Position numbers and translations under genes: made by a program. This document shows, piece by piece, positions 1 to 9,385 of a DNA stretch of 64,000 nt. The stretch's first letter is position 1. The number at the start of each line of letters is the position of its first letter. The notes under the pieces were generated by a model. It searched no databases, had not been told where the DNA came from, and saw nothing but the letters and a program-made list of their open reading frames with translations. The stretch comes from VRUE01 sp963824215 (GTDB lineage: Bacteria > Actinomycetota > Thermoleophilia > Solirubrobacterales > 70-9), in assembly GCA_963824215.1 (NCBI GenBank), contig CAWGOE010000004.1, positions 434,001 to 498,000 of the forward strand. Direction: 5' to 3'.

Positions 1-663
1 CTGCCCTTCGCGGCGCGGCCGCGGCCGCCGCGCCGGATCGCGATCCTCGGCAATGCGGGGGGGACCGTCGCCCGCGCCTACGGGCACTTCTTTCCCTCTA
101 CGGAAGTCGACGCGGTCGAGATCGACGCCGAGCTGACCGAGCTCGGCCGCCGCTACCTCGACCTGCGCAACCCGCGGATGCGGACCTTTGCCGAGGACGC
201 CCGCCCTTGGCTCGAGCGCTCCGAGGGTGGCTACGACGCGATCATGGTCGACGCCTACCGCCAGCCCTACATCCCCTTCTACCTCGCCACCCGCGAGTTC
301 TTTGAGCTCGCCCGCGAGCGGCTCGCCCCGGGCGGCGTCGTAATCGTCAACGTCGGCCACCCCGAGGGCAGCGACGAGCTCGAGCGCGTCCTGGGGCAGA
401 CGATGGCCGCCGTCTTCCCACGCGTCCTGCGCGATCCGATCGAGCCGACCAACACCCTGCTGCTGGCGGCCGAGGGGCCACTCTCGGCAGCGCGCCTGCG
501 AGCCGCTTCGGTCGACCTGCCGCCGGAGCTGCGCGCCCCGGGCCGCGCAGCGGCCTCCCGTCTCGCCCCCCGCCTGCCCGGCGGCGAGGTCTACACCGAC
601 GACCACGCCCCGGTCGAGTGGCTGGTCGACTCATCCCTGCTGGAATACGCGAATGGCGAGTAG
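1..663 (+). CDS. Spermidine synthase-like methyltransferase-fold protein (5' truncated)
   Basis: The reading frame is open from base 1, so the N-terminus lies outside the window; 220 codons are visible. The visible part is a Rossmann-fold domain of the polyamine aminopropyltransferase type. It has a glycine-rich nucleotide loop (ILGNAGGTVARAYG), an acidic residue at the end of the next strand (AVEID) and the segment MVDAYRQPYIPFYL, where spermidine synthases carry the catalytic Asp and the gate region. The C-terminal EVYTDDHAPVEWL is typical of the spermidine-synthase-like family. Actinobacterial members are often fused to an N-terminal membrane domain, which cannot be judged here. Substrate is not predictable: several relatives are not true spermidine synthases. 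The stop overlaps the start of a small frame at 653. Confidence 0.75.
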   Translation: MPFAARPRPPRRIAILGNAGGTVARAYGHFFPSTEVDAVEIDAELTELGRRYLDLRNPRMRTFAEDARPWLERSEGGYDAIMVDAYRQPYIPFYLATREFFELARERLAPGGVVIVNVGHPEGSDELERVLGQTMAAVFPRVLRDPIEPTNTLLLAAEGPLSAARLRAASVDLPPELRAPGRAAASRLAPRLPGGEVYTDDHAPVEWLVDSSLLEYANGE

Positions 664-766
664 AGCCAAGGCATGGCTGGTCACGGGCCCGTTCGGCCGT
701 GGCCTGGCCTTCGCGATCGACTTCGCCGTCGCCGTGCGCCGGGGGCTGTTGCGGCGCGCGCGATAG
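653..766 (+). CDS. Possible 37-aa small basic protein between the spermidine-synthase-like gene and tig
   Basis: A short frame opens at ATG 653, overlaps the upstream stop by 11 bases and ends at TAG 764-766. The 37-residue product starts MASRAKAWLVTGPFGRGL, has a short hydrophobic middle (LAFAIDFAVAV) and an Arg-rich tail (RRGLLRRAR), the layout of a small membrane-associated peptide. The overlap with the upstream stop suggests translational coupling. I know no named family, and it is too short for coding statistics, so it may be spurious. Its stop codon lies inside the presumed -10 hexamer of tig. Confidence 0.4.
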   Translation: MASRAKAWLVTGPFGRGLAFAIDFAVAVRRGLLRRAR

Positions 767-769
767 GGT
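764..769 (+). promoter_or_regulatory. Probable -10 element of tig
   Basis: TAGGGT lies 10 bases before the tig ATG at 780, with no Shine-Dalgarno sequence between. It fits the TAnnnT pattern found before many starts in this window. Confidence 0.4.
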
Positions 770-779
770 CCCGCGCTCG

Positions 780-2165
780 ATGCAGCCCACCGTCTCAGAG
801 CTACCCGGCTCGCGCGTCAGTGTCGAGGTCGAGGTTCCTGCCGCCGACGTCGACCGCGCGATCAACACAGCCGCCCGCGGCCTGGCGCGCGAGATGCGCA
901 TGCCCGGCTTCCGCAAGGGCAAAGCGCCGCCGTCGCTGGTGATCCAGCGGGTCGGCTTCGCCGCGGTGCTCGACGAGGCGGTCCGCGAGGCGCTGCCGGA
1001 GTGGTACGAACGAGCTCTGCTCGGCTCCGGCATCGCGCCCGTCGGCGATCCCAAAGTCGAGGTCGTCTCGACCCCCGAGGCCGAGGGTGAGCCGCTCGCC
1101 TTCAAGTTCGAGATCGGCGTCCGTCCCAAGGCCGAGCTAGGCGAGTACAAGGGCCTCGAGGTCGGCAGGGCCGAGCCTGAGCCGCCGGCCGAGATGGTCG
1201 ACCGCGAGATCGAGCGGATCCGCGAAAGCTTCACCAAGCTCGAGCCGGTCGAGCGAGTCGCCGCTGACGGCGACGTGCTGCTGGTCGATTTCGAGGGGTT
1301 GCTCGACGGCAAGGCGTTCGAGGGCGGCAAGGCGAACGACTACCTGCTCGAGCTCGGCGGCGGCCAGCTGATCGAGGGCTTTGAGGAGCAGCTCGCCGGG
1401 GTCAGCGGCGGCGAGACGCGCAAGGTCGAGGTGACCTTCCCCGACGACTACCAGGCCGAGCAACTGGCCGGCGAAGACGCGGTCTTCACGGTCGAGGTCA
1501 AGGAGGTGCGGGAGAAGGTGCTACCCGAGCTCGACGACGATTTTGCCTCCGAGGCATCGGAGTTCGACACGATCGACGAGCTGCGCGCCGACATCGGCAA
1601 GCGCTTGGCCGAGGCCGTCGGCGAGCGGGCCGAGCAGGACTTCCGCGTCGCCGCGGTCGATGCCGCGGCAGCTGAGGCGAAGCTGACGCTGCCCGACGAG
1701 CTCGCCAGCGCCCGCGCCGCTGAGCGCTGGGAGCGGGTCGAACGCCAGCTCGCGGGGCGCGGCATGACCCCCGACGCCTTCCTGCAGATGCAGGGCAAAA
1801 CCCGCGAGCAGGTGATCGAGGAGTCACGGCCCGAGGCCGAAGCCGAGCTGAAACGCGAGGCGGTCCTGGCGGCTATCGCCGACGCCGAGCAGATCGAGGT
1901 CTCCGAAGAAGAGATGGTCGAGGCGCTCGCTCACAGCGCCGAGCACGAGCGGACCACCCCCGAGAAGCTGCTCGAGCGCTTGCGCGAGAGCGGTCGCGAC
2001 GCGATGATCCGCGACGACATCCGCTTCCGCAAGGCGATCGACCTGGTCGCCGAGTCGGCCAAGCCGATCCCGCTAGAGCAAGCCGAGGCACGCGAGCAGA
2101 TCTGGACCCCGGAGAAGGAGCAAAAAGAGAAGGGCGAGCTCTGGACCCCGGGGGACGACTCCTGA
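780..2165 (+). CDS. tig: Trigger factor, ribosome-associated chaperone / prolyl isomerase
   Basis: The 461-aa product begins MQPTVSELPGSRVSVEVEVP and shows the three trigger-factor parts. An N-terminal ribosome-binding domain carries the signature MPGFRKGKAP (about residues 41-50). A PPIase-like domain covers about residues 150-240 (GDVLLVDFEGLLDGKAFEGG). A long alpha-helical substrate-binding region follows, rich in Glu and Arg. Trigger factor binds ribosomal protein L23 at the exit tunnel and shields nascent chains. The frame extends upstream of 780, but homology and the adjacent TAGGGT support this ATG. It lies directly upstream of clpP and clpX, the common tig-clpP-clpX arrangement. The C-terminus ends in a charged Glu/Lys/Trp tail (WTPEKEQKEKGELWTPG) that looks lineage-specific. 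Confidence 0.95.
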   Translation: MQPTVSELPGSRVSVEVEVPAADVDRAINTAARGLAREMRMPGFRKGKAPPSLVIQRVGFAAVLDEAVREALPEWYERALLGSGIAPVGDPKVEVVSTPEAEGEPLAFKFEIGVRPKAELGEYKGLEVGRAEPEPPAEMVDREIERIRESFTKLEPVERVAADGDVLLVDFEGLLDGKAFEGGKANDYLLELGGGQLIEGFEEQLAGVSGGETRKVEVTFPDDYQAEQLAGEDAVFTVEVKEVREKVLPELDDDFASEASEFDTIDELRADIGKRLAEAVGERAEQDFRVAAVDAAAAEAKLTLPDELASARAAERWERVERQLAGRGMTPDAFLQMQGKTREQVIEESRPEAEAELKREAVLAAIADAEQIEVSEEEMVEALAHSAEHERTTPEKLLERLRESGRDAMIRDDIRFRKAIDLVAESAKPIPLEQAEAREQIWTPEKEQKEKGELWTPGDDS

Positions 2166-2183
2166 TCCGCCAGGCCCCTTCTA

Positions 2184-2189
2184 TAGAGT
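2184..2189 (+). promoter_or_regulatory. Probable -10 element of clpP (leaderless type)
   Basis: TAGAGT ends 7 bases before ATG 2197, which would place the transcript start at or near the start codon. Confidence 0.5.
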
Positions 2190-2196
2190 GCCGGCC

Positions 2197-2781
2197 ATGA
2201 GCCCCCTGATTCCGATGGTGGTCGAGCAGACCTCGCGCGGCGAGCGCTCTTTCGACATCTACTCGCGCCTGCTGAACGAGCGCATCATCTTCCTCGGCAC
2301 GCAGGTGAATCAGGAAATCGCCAACCTGATCGTCGCCCAGCTTCTGCACCTTGAGTCCGAGGATCCGGACAAGGACATCAGCATCTACATCAACTCCCCG
2401 GGCGGCGACGTCTACGCGGGCATGGCGATCTACGACACGATGCAGTTCATCAAGCCCGACGTGCAGACGATCTGCGTCGGCATCGCGATGAGCATGGGGG
2501 CGCTGCTGCTGGCCGGGGGCGCCGCGGGCAAGCGGATGTCGCTACCCAACTCGAAGATCCTCATCCACCAGGTCTCGGCTGGCTTCCAGGGTCAGGCGAC
2601 CGACATCGAGATCCACGCCAAAGAGATCATCGACGTCCGCCGCCGCCTCGACGAGATCATCGCCCACCACACCGGTCAGCCCTTCGACAAGGTGACCAAA
2701 GACACCGATCGCGACTACTTCATGAGCGCGGCGGAGGCGAAGGAGTACAACATCGTCGACCGCGTCATCGAGCACCACTGA
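2197..2781 (+). CDS. clpP: ATP-dependent Clp protease proteolytic subunit
   Basis: The 194-aa product is a complete ClpP. The nucleophile Ser is in GIAMSMGALLL, the His in ILIHQ, and the Asp in the following DTDRDYF region; the INSPGGDVYAG strand of the fold is intact. ClpP forms the tetradecameric barrel that degrades unfolded proteins delivered by ClpX, encoded downstream. A GTG at 2188 could add three residues, but the TAGAGT hexamer 7 bases upstream favours ATG 2197. In actinobacteria two clpP genes are often adjacent; only one is seen here, and clpX is separated from it by an opposing acetyltransferase gene. Confidence 0.95.
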   Translation: MSPLIPMVVEQTSRGERSFDIYSRLLNERIIFLGTQVNQEIANLIVAQLLHLESEDPDKDISIYINSPGGDVYAGMAIYDTMQFIKPDVQTICVGIAMSMGALLLAGGAAGKRMSLPNSKILIHQVSAGFQGQATDIEIHAKEIIDVRRRLDEIIAHHTGQPFDKVTKDTDRDYFMSAAEAKEYNIVDRVIEHH

Positions 2782-2839
2782 AGCTCCGGCTTCTCCTCGT
2801 CTCCCTCGCGTTCGTCGTTCTCCCGCCGCCTCCGCGGTG

Positions 2840-3295
2840 TTAGAGCCGCAGCTCGTACTCGACCCACTCGCTGCGTTCGGCGCCGGTGGAGTCGTAGAGC
2901 CGCTGCGCGTCCTGGTTGTCCGGGGCCGTCGCCCACTCGAGGTGGTGGGCGCCGCGCCCGCGGGCGACCTCGGCGCTTGCCTCGATCAGGGCCCGGCCGA
3001 TGCCCTCACCACGCTGGTCCTCGGCGACGAAGAGGTCGTTCATCAGCACCGTCTCGGCGGGGACCAGTGAGGTGAAGTGCCAGTAGAGGCAGGCATACCC
3101 CACCAGCTGCTCCTCGCGCCATGCGCCGAGCAGCAGTCCGTCCTCGCTTGGCGCGAGGAAGCGCGAGAAGAAGGTCCGGTTGCGCTCATCGTCGACGTCC
3201 TCGACCTCGTAGAAGCGCTGGTACGCGGCGACCAGCGGCAGCAGCGTGTCCATCTGCTGTGGGGAGATCGGCTCGATCCGGACCTCGATTGCCAT
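2840..3295 (-). CDS. GNAT-family N-acetyltransferase
   Basis: The 151-aa product begins MAIEVRIEPISPQQMDTLLP and is a single GNAT domain. Motif A with the acyl-CoA pyrophosphate loop is clear (LFVAEDQRGEGIGRALI), followed by the C-terminal strand-helix WATAPDNQDAQRLYDSTGAE. The enzyme should transfer an acetyl group from acetyl-CoA to an amine, but the substrate cannot be deduced. The frame extends 57 codons further upstream without family similarity; ATG 3295 is preceded by TACGGT at 7 bases, which supports it. It lies between clpP and clpX on the opposite strand, interrupting the usual clpP-clpX pair. Confidence 0.85.
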   Translation of the reverse strand: MAIEVRIEPISPQQMDTLLPLVAAYQRFYEVEDVDDERNRTFFSRFLAPSEDGLLLGAWREEQLVGYACLYWHFTSLVPAETVLMNDLFVAEDQRGEGIGRALIEASAEVARGRGAHHLEWATAPDNQDAQRLYDSTGAERSEWVEYELRL

Positions 3296-3302
3296 CCGCG
3301 CC

Positions 3303-3308
3303 ACCGTA
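3303..3308 (-). promoter_or_regulatory. Probable -10 element of the GNAT gene (leaderless type)
   Basis: On the minus strand TACGGT stands 7 bases before the ATG ending at 3295, with no Shine-Dalgarno sequence. Confidence 0.45.
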
Positions 3309-3400
3309 GCGCGCTGGCCGCAAGCCTCCGCCCGCGGGAAGGGACCGCCGCCCCCCCGCCGTAAACGACGGCAGCGACAGGGCCGGGTTGCATCCCCCTC

Positions 3401-3448
3401 TAAGCTTGGGACGCGACGCCGGTAGGCAACTACCGTCCCGCAAGGAGG
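3401..3448 (+). promoter_or_regulatory. clpX leader: -10-like TAAGCT and Shine-Dalgarno AAGGAGG
   Basis: TAAGCT at 3401-3406 could be a -10 hexamer. A strong AAGGAGG lies at 3442-3448, 11 bases before a TTG codon at 3460, and decides the clpX start. This is one of the few genes here with a clear leader and Shine-Dalgarno sequence. Confidence 0.5.
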
Positions 3449-3459
3449 GATTTTCCGCT

Positions 3460-4755
<1,296 letters not shown>

Positions 4756-4757
4756 TC

Positions 4758-4763
4758 TAGACT
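4758..4763 (+). promoter_or_regulatory. Probable -10 element of valS (leaderless type)
   Basis: TAGACT lies 6 bases before GTG 4770; there is no Shine-Dalgarno. The same hexamer precedes holA, hadA and hrcA at similar spacing. Confidence 0.55.
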
Positions 4764-4769
4764 CGCCGC

Positions 4770-7331
4770 GTGGACGCCACGCAGCGAAAGAAGCTCGAGG
4801 AGAAGACCCGCTACGAGTCGGCGGAGGTCGAGGCGCGGATCTTTGCTGAGTGGATGGAAGCTGGTTATTTCCATCCAAAGGCTGAGGGAGCAGCTGGCGA
4901 GAATTTTTCGGTTGCGATTCCGCCGCCGAATGTGACCGGGGCGCTGCATATGGGGCATGCGCTGAACGGCTCGATGCAGGACGCGCTGGTGCGGATGAAT
5001 CGGATGCGCGGGCGCAACGCGCTCTGGACGCTCGGTACCGATCACGCTGGTATTGCCACTCAGGCTGTCGTCGAGAAAGAGCTGAAGGCGGAAGGAACCT
5101 CTCGCCAGGAGCTCGGTCGTGAGGCCTTTGTCGAGCGCGTCTGGGCCTGGAAAGAGGAGTACGGCTCGCGCATTGTCGAGCAGTACAAGCGGCTCGGCGC
5201 CTCACTCGACTACGAGAGCGAGCGCTTCACCCTCGACGACGGCTACGTCAAGGCGGTCTACCGGGTCTTCAAGCAGCTCTACGACAAGGGCTACATCTAC
5301 CGCGACAACTACATGGTCAACTGGGACCCGGGCTCGCACTCGGCAATCTCCGATCTGGAGGTCGAAAACCGCGAGGTTGAGGACACGCTCTACTCGATCG
5401 ACTACCCGATCGAGGGCTCCGACCGCATCCTCACCGTGGCCACCGTGAGGCCGGAGACGATGCTCGCCGACACTGCGGTCGCGGTCAATCCAGATGACGA
5501 GCGCTACGCCGACCTGGTCGGCGAGCACTGCATCCTGCCCCTCGTCGGCAGGCGCATTCCGGTCATCGCCGACGAGCACGTCGACCCGGAGTTCGGCACC
5601 GGGGCGCTGAAGATCACCCCCGGCCACGACCCCAACGACTTCGAGATCGGTCGCAAGTACGGGCTGGAGGAGATCGGTGTGATCGGTCCTGACGGGCGGA
5701 TGAACGAGGAGGCGGGGGAGCGCTTCGCCGGCCTGACTGCGGCCGAGGCGCAGGAGCGGGTCGTGGCCGCGCTGCGCGAGGAGGACCGCGTACGGGACGA
5801 GGAGCCCTACGTCCACTCGGTCCCCTTCTCGGAGCGCTCCGGCGCGCGGATCGAGCCGCTGATCTCGCTGCAGTGGTTCTGCCGCATGGACGAGCTCGCC
5901 GCGCCGGCAATTGAGGTCGTCGAACGCGACGAGGTGCGGATCACGCCGCCGCAGTGGAAGCGCGTCTATCTCGACTGGATGCGGGAGATCAGGCCCTGGT
6001 GCGTCTCGCGCCAGCTCTGGTGGGGTCACCGGATACCGGTCTGGTACTGCGACGCCTGCGAAGAGACGATCGTCGCTGAGCAGGCGCCGGAGCGCTGCGG
6101 TGCCTGCGGTGGCCCCTTGCGCCAGGAGGAGGACGTGCTCGACACCTGGTTCAGCTCGGCGCTCTGGCCCTTCGCCACTCTCGGCTGGCCCGAGGACACG
6201 CCCGAGCTGCGCGCCTTCTACCCGACCAGCTTCCTCACCACTGCGCGCGAGATCCTCTTCCTCTGGGTCGCGCGGATGATCATGACCGGGATCGAGTTCG
6301 CCGGCGACGTCCCCTTTCGCGACGTCTACGTGCACTCCGTGATCCAGGCTCGCGACGGGCGGCGGATGTCGAAGAGCCTCGGCACCGGAATCGACCCCCT
6401 GGAGGAAATCGACGAGCACGGGGCCGATGCGCTGCGCTTCGGTCTGCTGGCGATGTCCTCCACGCAGGACGTACGTTTTTCCGACGCCAAGGTTCAGCAG
6501 GGCGCCGACCTCGCCAACAAGCTCTGGAACGCGAGTCGTCTAATCCTGCTGGGCGTTGCCGATGTTGAGGCCGCGCCACGACCAGTGAGCGTCGAGGATC
6601 GCTGGCTGCTCTCTCGATTGGAGGCGACGATCGCCTCGGTCACGGCGAAGCTCGAGGAATACGACTTCGCCCACGCAGCGGTTGAGGCTTACTCGTTCTT
6701 CTGGTCGGAGCTCTGCGACTGGTATCTGGAGATCGTCAAGCCCCGCCTCTACGAGGGCGAGGAGGATGTCGCGGCGACCCTGCTCTGGACGCTGGAGCGC
6801 ACCCTGGCGCTGCTGCACCCGATCATGCCCTTCGTCAGCGAGGAGATCTGGTCCTATCACCCCTCGCGCCAGGGGCACCTGACCGTGCATTCCTTCCCGG
6901 TGGCCGAGGAGTCGCTGCGCGATGCCGATGCCGAGGCCGACGTCCGCGCTGGGATCGAGCTGACCCGCAGGCTGCGTGCCTGGCGCGACCTGGTCGAGGC
7001 GCCGGCGGCCACGGTCTTGCCGGCCCGCGCCGAGGGCGCGCCACCGCAGGAGTTCGTCGGCCGCCTCGCCCGCTTCGAGTTTGGCGAAGACGGGGGGGAC
7101 CCGGTCGCGGCCGTCGGCCCGGTGAAGATCCTCGCCTCGGAAGCGATCGACGCCGAGGCGATCGCAGCCCGGCTGGAGGCGCATCGCGAGGAGCTGCGCT
7201 CCGAGGTCTCTCGGGCGGAGGGCAAACTCGGCAACGAGAAGTTCGTCTCACGGGCGCCGGCAGAGGTGGTCGAGGAGGAGCGGGAGAAGCTCGAGCGCTA
7301 CCGCGCCGAGCTGGAGGAGCTCTCCGAATAG
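4770..7331 (+). CDS. valS: Valyl-tRNA synthetase
   Basis: The 853-aa product starts at GTG 4770 (VDATQRKKLEEKTRYESAEV). It carries the class I signatures: the HIGH box as HMGH in PPPNVTGALHMGHALN and KMSKS as RRMSKSLGTGIDP. Between them are the CP1 editing domain (TVRPETMLADTAVAV) and a zinc-binding cluster (CDACEETIV...CGACGG). The C-terminus ends in the coiled coil that ValRS uses for tRNA binding (about residues 785-853). It charges tRNA-Val and clears mischarged threonine. The 3' end runs into the folC region with no gap. Confidence 0.96.
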   Translation: MDATQRKKLEEKTRYESAEVEARIFAEWMEAGYFHPKAEGAAGENFSVAIPPPNVTGALHMGHALNGSMQDALVRMNRMRGRNALWTLGTDHAGIATQAVVEKELKAEGTSRQELGREAFVERVWAWKEEYGSRIVEQYKRLGASLDYESERFTLDDGYVKAVYRVFKQLYDKGYIYRDNYMVNWDPGSHSAISDLEVENREVEDTLYSIDYPIEGSDRILTVATVRPETMLADTAVAVNPDDERYADLVGEHCILPLVGRRIPVIADEHVDPEFGTGALKITPGHDPNDFEIGRKYGLEEIGVIGPDGRMNEEAGERFAGLTAAEAQERVVAALREEDRVRDEEPYVHSVPFSERSGARIEPLISLQWFCRMDELAAPAIEVVERDEVRITPPQWKRVYLDWMREIRPWCVSRQLWWGHRIPVWYCDACEETIVAEQAPERCGACGGPLRQEEDVLDTWFSSALWPFATLGWPEDTPELRAFYPTSFLTTAREILFLWVARMIMTGIEFAGDVPFRDVYVHSVIQARDGRRMSKSLGTGIDPLEEIDEHGADALRFGLLAMSSTQDVRFSDAKVQQGADLANKLWNASRLILLGVADVEAAPRPVSVEDRWLLSRLEATIASVTAKLEEYDFAHAAVEAYSFFWSELCDWYLEIVKPRLYEGEEDVAATLLWTLERTLALLHPIMPFVSEEIWSYHPSRQGHLTVHSFPVAEESLRDADAEADVRAGIELTRRLRAWRDLVEAPAATVLPARAEGAPPQEFVGRLARFEFGEDGGDPVAAVGPVKILASEAIDAEAIAARLEAHREELRSEVSRAEGKLGNEKFVSRAPAEVVEEEREKLERYRAELEELSE

Positions 7332-7390
7332 ACCCCGAGGCCTACCTCGACTCGCTCGAGCCAATCGGCTGGAAGCTGGGGCTGGAGCGG

Positions 7391-8554
7391 ATGCACAAGC
7401 TGAGCACCCTGCTCGGCCATCCCCAGTACCGCTTCGCCTCGATCCACGTCGTCGGCACCAACGGCAAGTCTTCGGTGACGCGGATGATCGCGGCGCTGTT
7501 GGAAGCGCACGGGGTAAGTGCGGGTGCCTGCGTCTCGCCGCACGTGGCCCATTGGTCCGAAAGGGTGCTGATGCGGGACGAGGAGATCGACCCCGCCGCC
7601 TTTGCTGCTGCCGTGGCACGTGCGGCAATCGCGGCGGAGACGGTCAACCGCAGTTTGGAGCCGGGGGAGGCCGTGACCCAGTTCGAGTTGGCTACCGCCG
7701 CTGCCTTTGTCGCTTTCGCCGCTGCCCGAGTCGAAGTTGCCGTGATTGAGGCGGGGCTGGGGGGGAGGCTCGACGCGACCAACACGATCCCCTCCAAGAT
7801 CACCGTGCTGACCTCGGTTGGGCTCGATCACACCGAGTGGCTGGGTGAGACCGAGGAGGCGATCGCAGCGGAGAAGCTGGCGGTGCTGCGCGACCACTCG
7901 ACCCTGGTCCTCGGGCGGGTCAGTCCCGTGGTTGTGGCACTGGCTGAGAGCAGCGCCGCCGTGCGCGGCGCGAAGCTGATCGTGGCGCCGGAGGACCCCG
8001 GCGCCGACCTGCAGGTGCGCGCCGCGGGCGCATTTCAGCGCCGCAATTTCGCTCTCGCCTGTACTGCGGCGGAAGCCTTCCTCGGCGGCCTGGATCGCGA
8101 GCGTGTGGCGAGCGTGGCGGCCGACGTCGAAATTCCAGGTCGTCTGGAGAGGATCGCCGGAGACTCGCCGGCGCTGCTTGATGCCGCCCACAACCCCGAC
8201 GGAGCCAAAGCGCTGGCCGAGGCTTTGCCTGGAGCGGCCGAGGGGCGACCCGTCACCGCCGTCCTCGCGATCCTCGCCGACAAGGACGCTGCCGCGATGA
8301 TCGGCGCTCTGGCTCCGGTCCTGGATCGGGTTATCTGCACCCAATTGCCGGTCCGTCGGCGAGCTTTTGGCCCAGAGGAGCTCGTTCAGCTTTGTGCGGA
8401 GGCCGGGTTGGCTGCGGAGGCTGCGTCGGATTTCGACGCTGCGGTGGCGCGGGGGCGGGAGCTCGCTCGCAAGTCCGACGGCGTCCTCCTGGTTACCGGC
8501 TCGCACTACGCCCTGGCACCCGCCCGCGCGGCCCTCGGGCTGTGCGAGGATTGA
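7391..8554 (+). CDS. folC: Folylpolyglutamate / dihydrofolate synthase
   Basis: The product has the Mur-ligase-like ATPase loop (VVGTNGKSSVTRM), the DATNTI strand, the SVGLDHTEWLG element with its metal-binding His, and the C-terminal ligase domain (LLDAAHNPDG). It adds glutamate to (dihydro)folates. From ATG 7391 it is 387 aa. The codons before it encode a typical FolC N-terminus (AYLDSLEPIGWKLGLER), so the true start is probably upstream, yet no ATG, GTG or TTG exists in frame near the valS stop. The codon at 7328 is ATA, overlapping the valS TAG. The P-loop reads GKSS rather than the more usual GKGS. Confidence 0.92.
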   Translation: MHKLSTLLGHPQYRFASIHVVGTNGKSSVTRMIAALLEAHGVSAGACVSPHVAHWSERVLMRDEEIDPAAFAAAVARAAIAAETVNRSLEPGEAVTQFELATAAAFVAFAAARVEVAVIEAGLGGRLDATNTIPSKITVLTSVGLDHTEWLGETEEAIAAEKLAVLRDHSTLVLGRVSPVVVALAESSAAVRGAKLIVAPEDPGADLQVRAAGAFQRRNFALACTAAEAFLGGLDRERVASVAADVEIPGRLERIAGDSPALLDAAHNPDGAKALAEALPGAAEGRPVTAVLAILADKDAAAMIGALAPVLDRVICTQLPVRRRAFGPEELVQLCAEAGLAAEAASDFDAAVARGRELARKSDGVLLVTGSHYALAPARAALGLCED

Positions 8555-8559
8555 GTGGA

Positions 8560-8682
8560 ATGAGCTCGAAAAGCGCCGGCTCTGAACTGCTCTCGATGAT
8601 GGCCCTGGTGGCCGCGGTCGTCGCCGCGGTGATCCTGTTCTTCTTCGGCCTCGGCTATCTCTTCGGCAACCTCTTCCTCTAA
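8560..8682 (+). CDS. 40-aa single-pass membrane microprotein
   Basis: The frame opens at ATG 8560, 5 bases after the folC stop, and encodes MSSKSAGSELLSMMALVAAV followed by a long hydrophobic helix rich in Val, Leu and Phe (about residues 12-40). It ends after GNLFL at TAA 8680-8682. The short polar N-terminus and a single strong membrane helix are as expected for a membrane microprotein. Spacing and orientation suggest co-transcription with folC. I do not recognise a family and propose no function. Confidence 0.6.
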   Translation: MSSKSAGSELLSMMALVAAVVAAVILFFFGLGYLFGNLFL

Positions 8683-8722
8683 GCACTGAGGGCCGACAGG
8701 GTTCGCGAGGCAGGCGGCGAAG

Positions 8723-8728
8723 TAGACT
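8723..8728 (+). promoter_or_regulatory. Probable -10 element of the zinc-ribbon gene
   Basis: TAGACT stands 36 bases before ATG 8765, implying a short leader of roughly 30 bases. Confidence 0.45.
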
Positions 8729-8764
8729 CACCGCGCTCCCCGCACGAGCGGCGTGCGCCCAGCC

Positions 8765-9385
8765 ATGGTTACCGCGATCTTCGGCATCAACAACGACGGC
8801 CTCAGCCTGGTCGTCAACCTGCTCATCTTGATGCTGGTCGTCGTCTGGTTGGCCTTGATCGTCTACACCTACCTCGACGCCAAGCGCCGCATCTCCGACC
8901 CCTTCCTTGTCGGCTGCGCGACCCTCGCCTCCTTCATCCCCTACCTCGGCACCGCCGTTTACGCAATCGTGCGCCCGCCCGAGTTCCTCGAGGATGCCCA
9001 CGAACGCGAGCTCGAGATCAAGGCGGCGGAGTTGCGCGTGCGCGAGCTGACCGAGCACTCCTGCCCCGGCTGCGGCTTCCCAGTCGAGAAGGACTTCCTG
9101 CGTTGTCCGGAGTGCCAGCGTCGCCTCAAGCACCCGTGTCCGAGCTGCCGCAAGCCGGTCGACCCGGGCTGGGCGCTCTGCCCCTACTGCGAAGACCCGC
9201 TGCGCCGCGGCGAGCGGCCGCGCCGCAAACGCGTCGAGGGCCGTGAGGAGCGCAAGGCCCCGGCGCGCAAGAAAGAGCCTGCCGAGGCAAAGAAAGAGCC
9301 GCCGAAGAAAGAGCCTGCCAAACCGAGACAACGACCCCAAAGGAGCCCCGACCGTGAGCCGGACCCTGATCCTCGTAAAGCCTGA
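8765..9385 (+). CDS. Membrane-anchored double zinc-ribbon protein
   Basis: About 206 aa from ATG 8765; a GTG at 8753 is an alternative start. Two hydrophobic segments occupy about residues 10-35 and 45-65. Four CxxC pairs follow (CPGC, CPEC, CPSC, CPYC), forming two zinc ribbons of the double-zinc-ribbon type, and then an Arg/Lys/Pro/Glu-rich low-complexity tail of about 60 residues. Such proteins are usually scaffolds or nucleic-acid binders at the membrane, but no specific role can be assigned. The 3' end overlaps ndk by 32 bases in another frame, so the tail composition may be partly constrained by the ndk start region. Confidence 0.75.
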   Translation: MVTAIFGINNDGLSLVVNLLILMLVVVWLALIVYTYLDAKRRISDPFLVGCATLASFIPYLGTAVYAIVRPPEFLEDAHERELEIKAAELRVRELTEHSCPGCGFPVEKDFLRCPECQRRLKHPCPSCRKPVDPGWALCPYCEDPLRRGERPRRKRVEGREERKAPARKKEPAEAKKEPPKKEPAKPRQRPQRSPDREPDPDPRKA

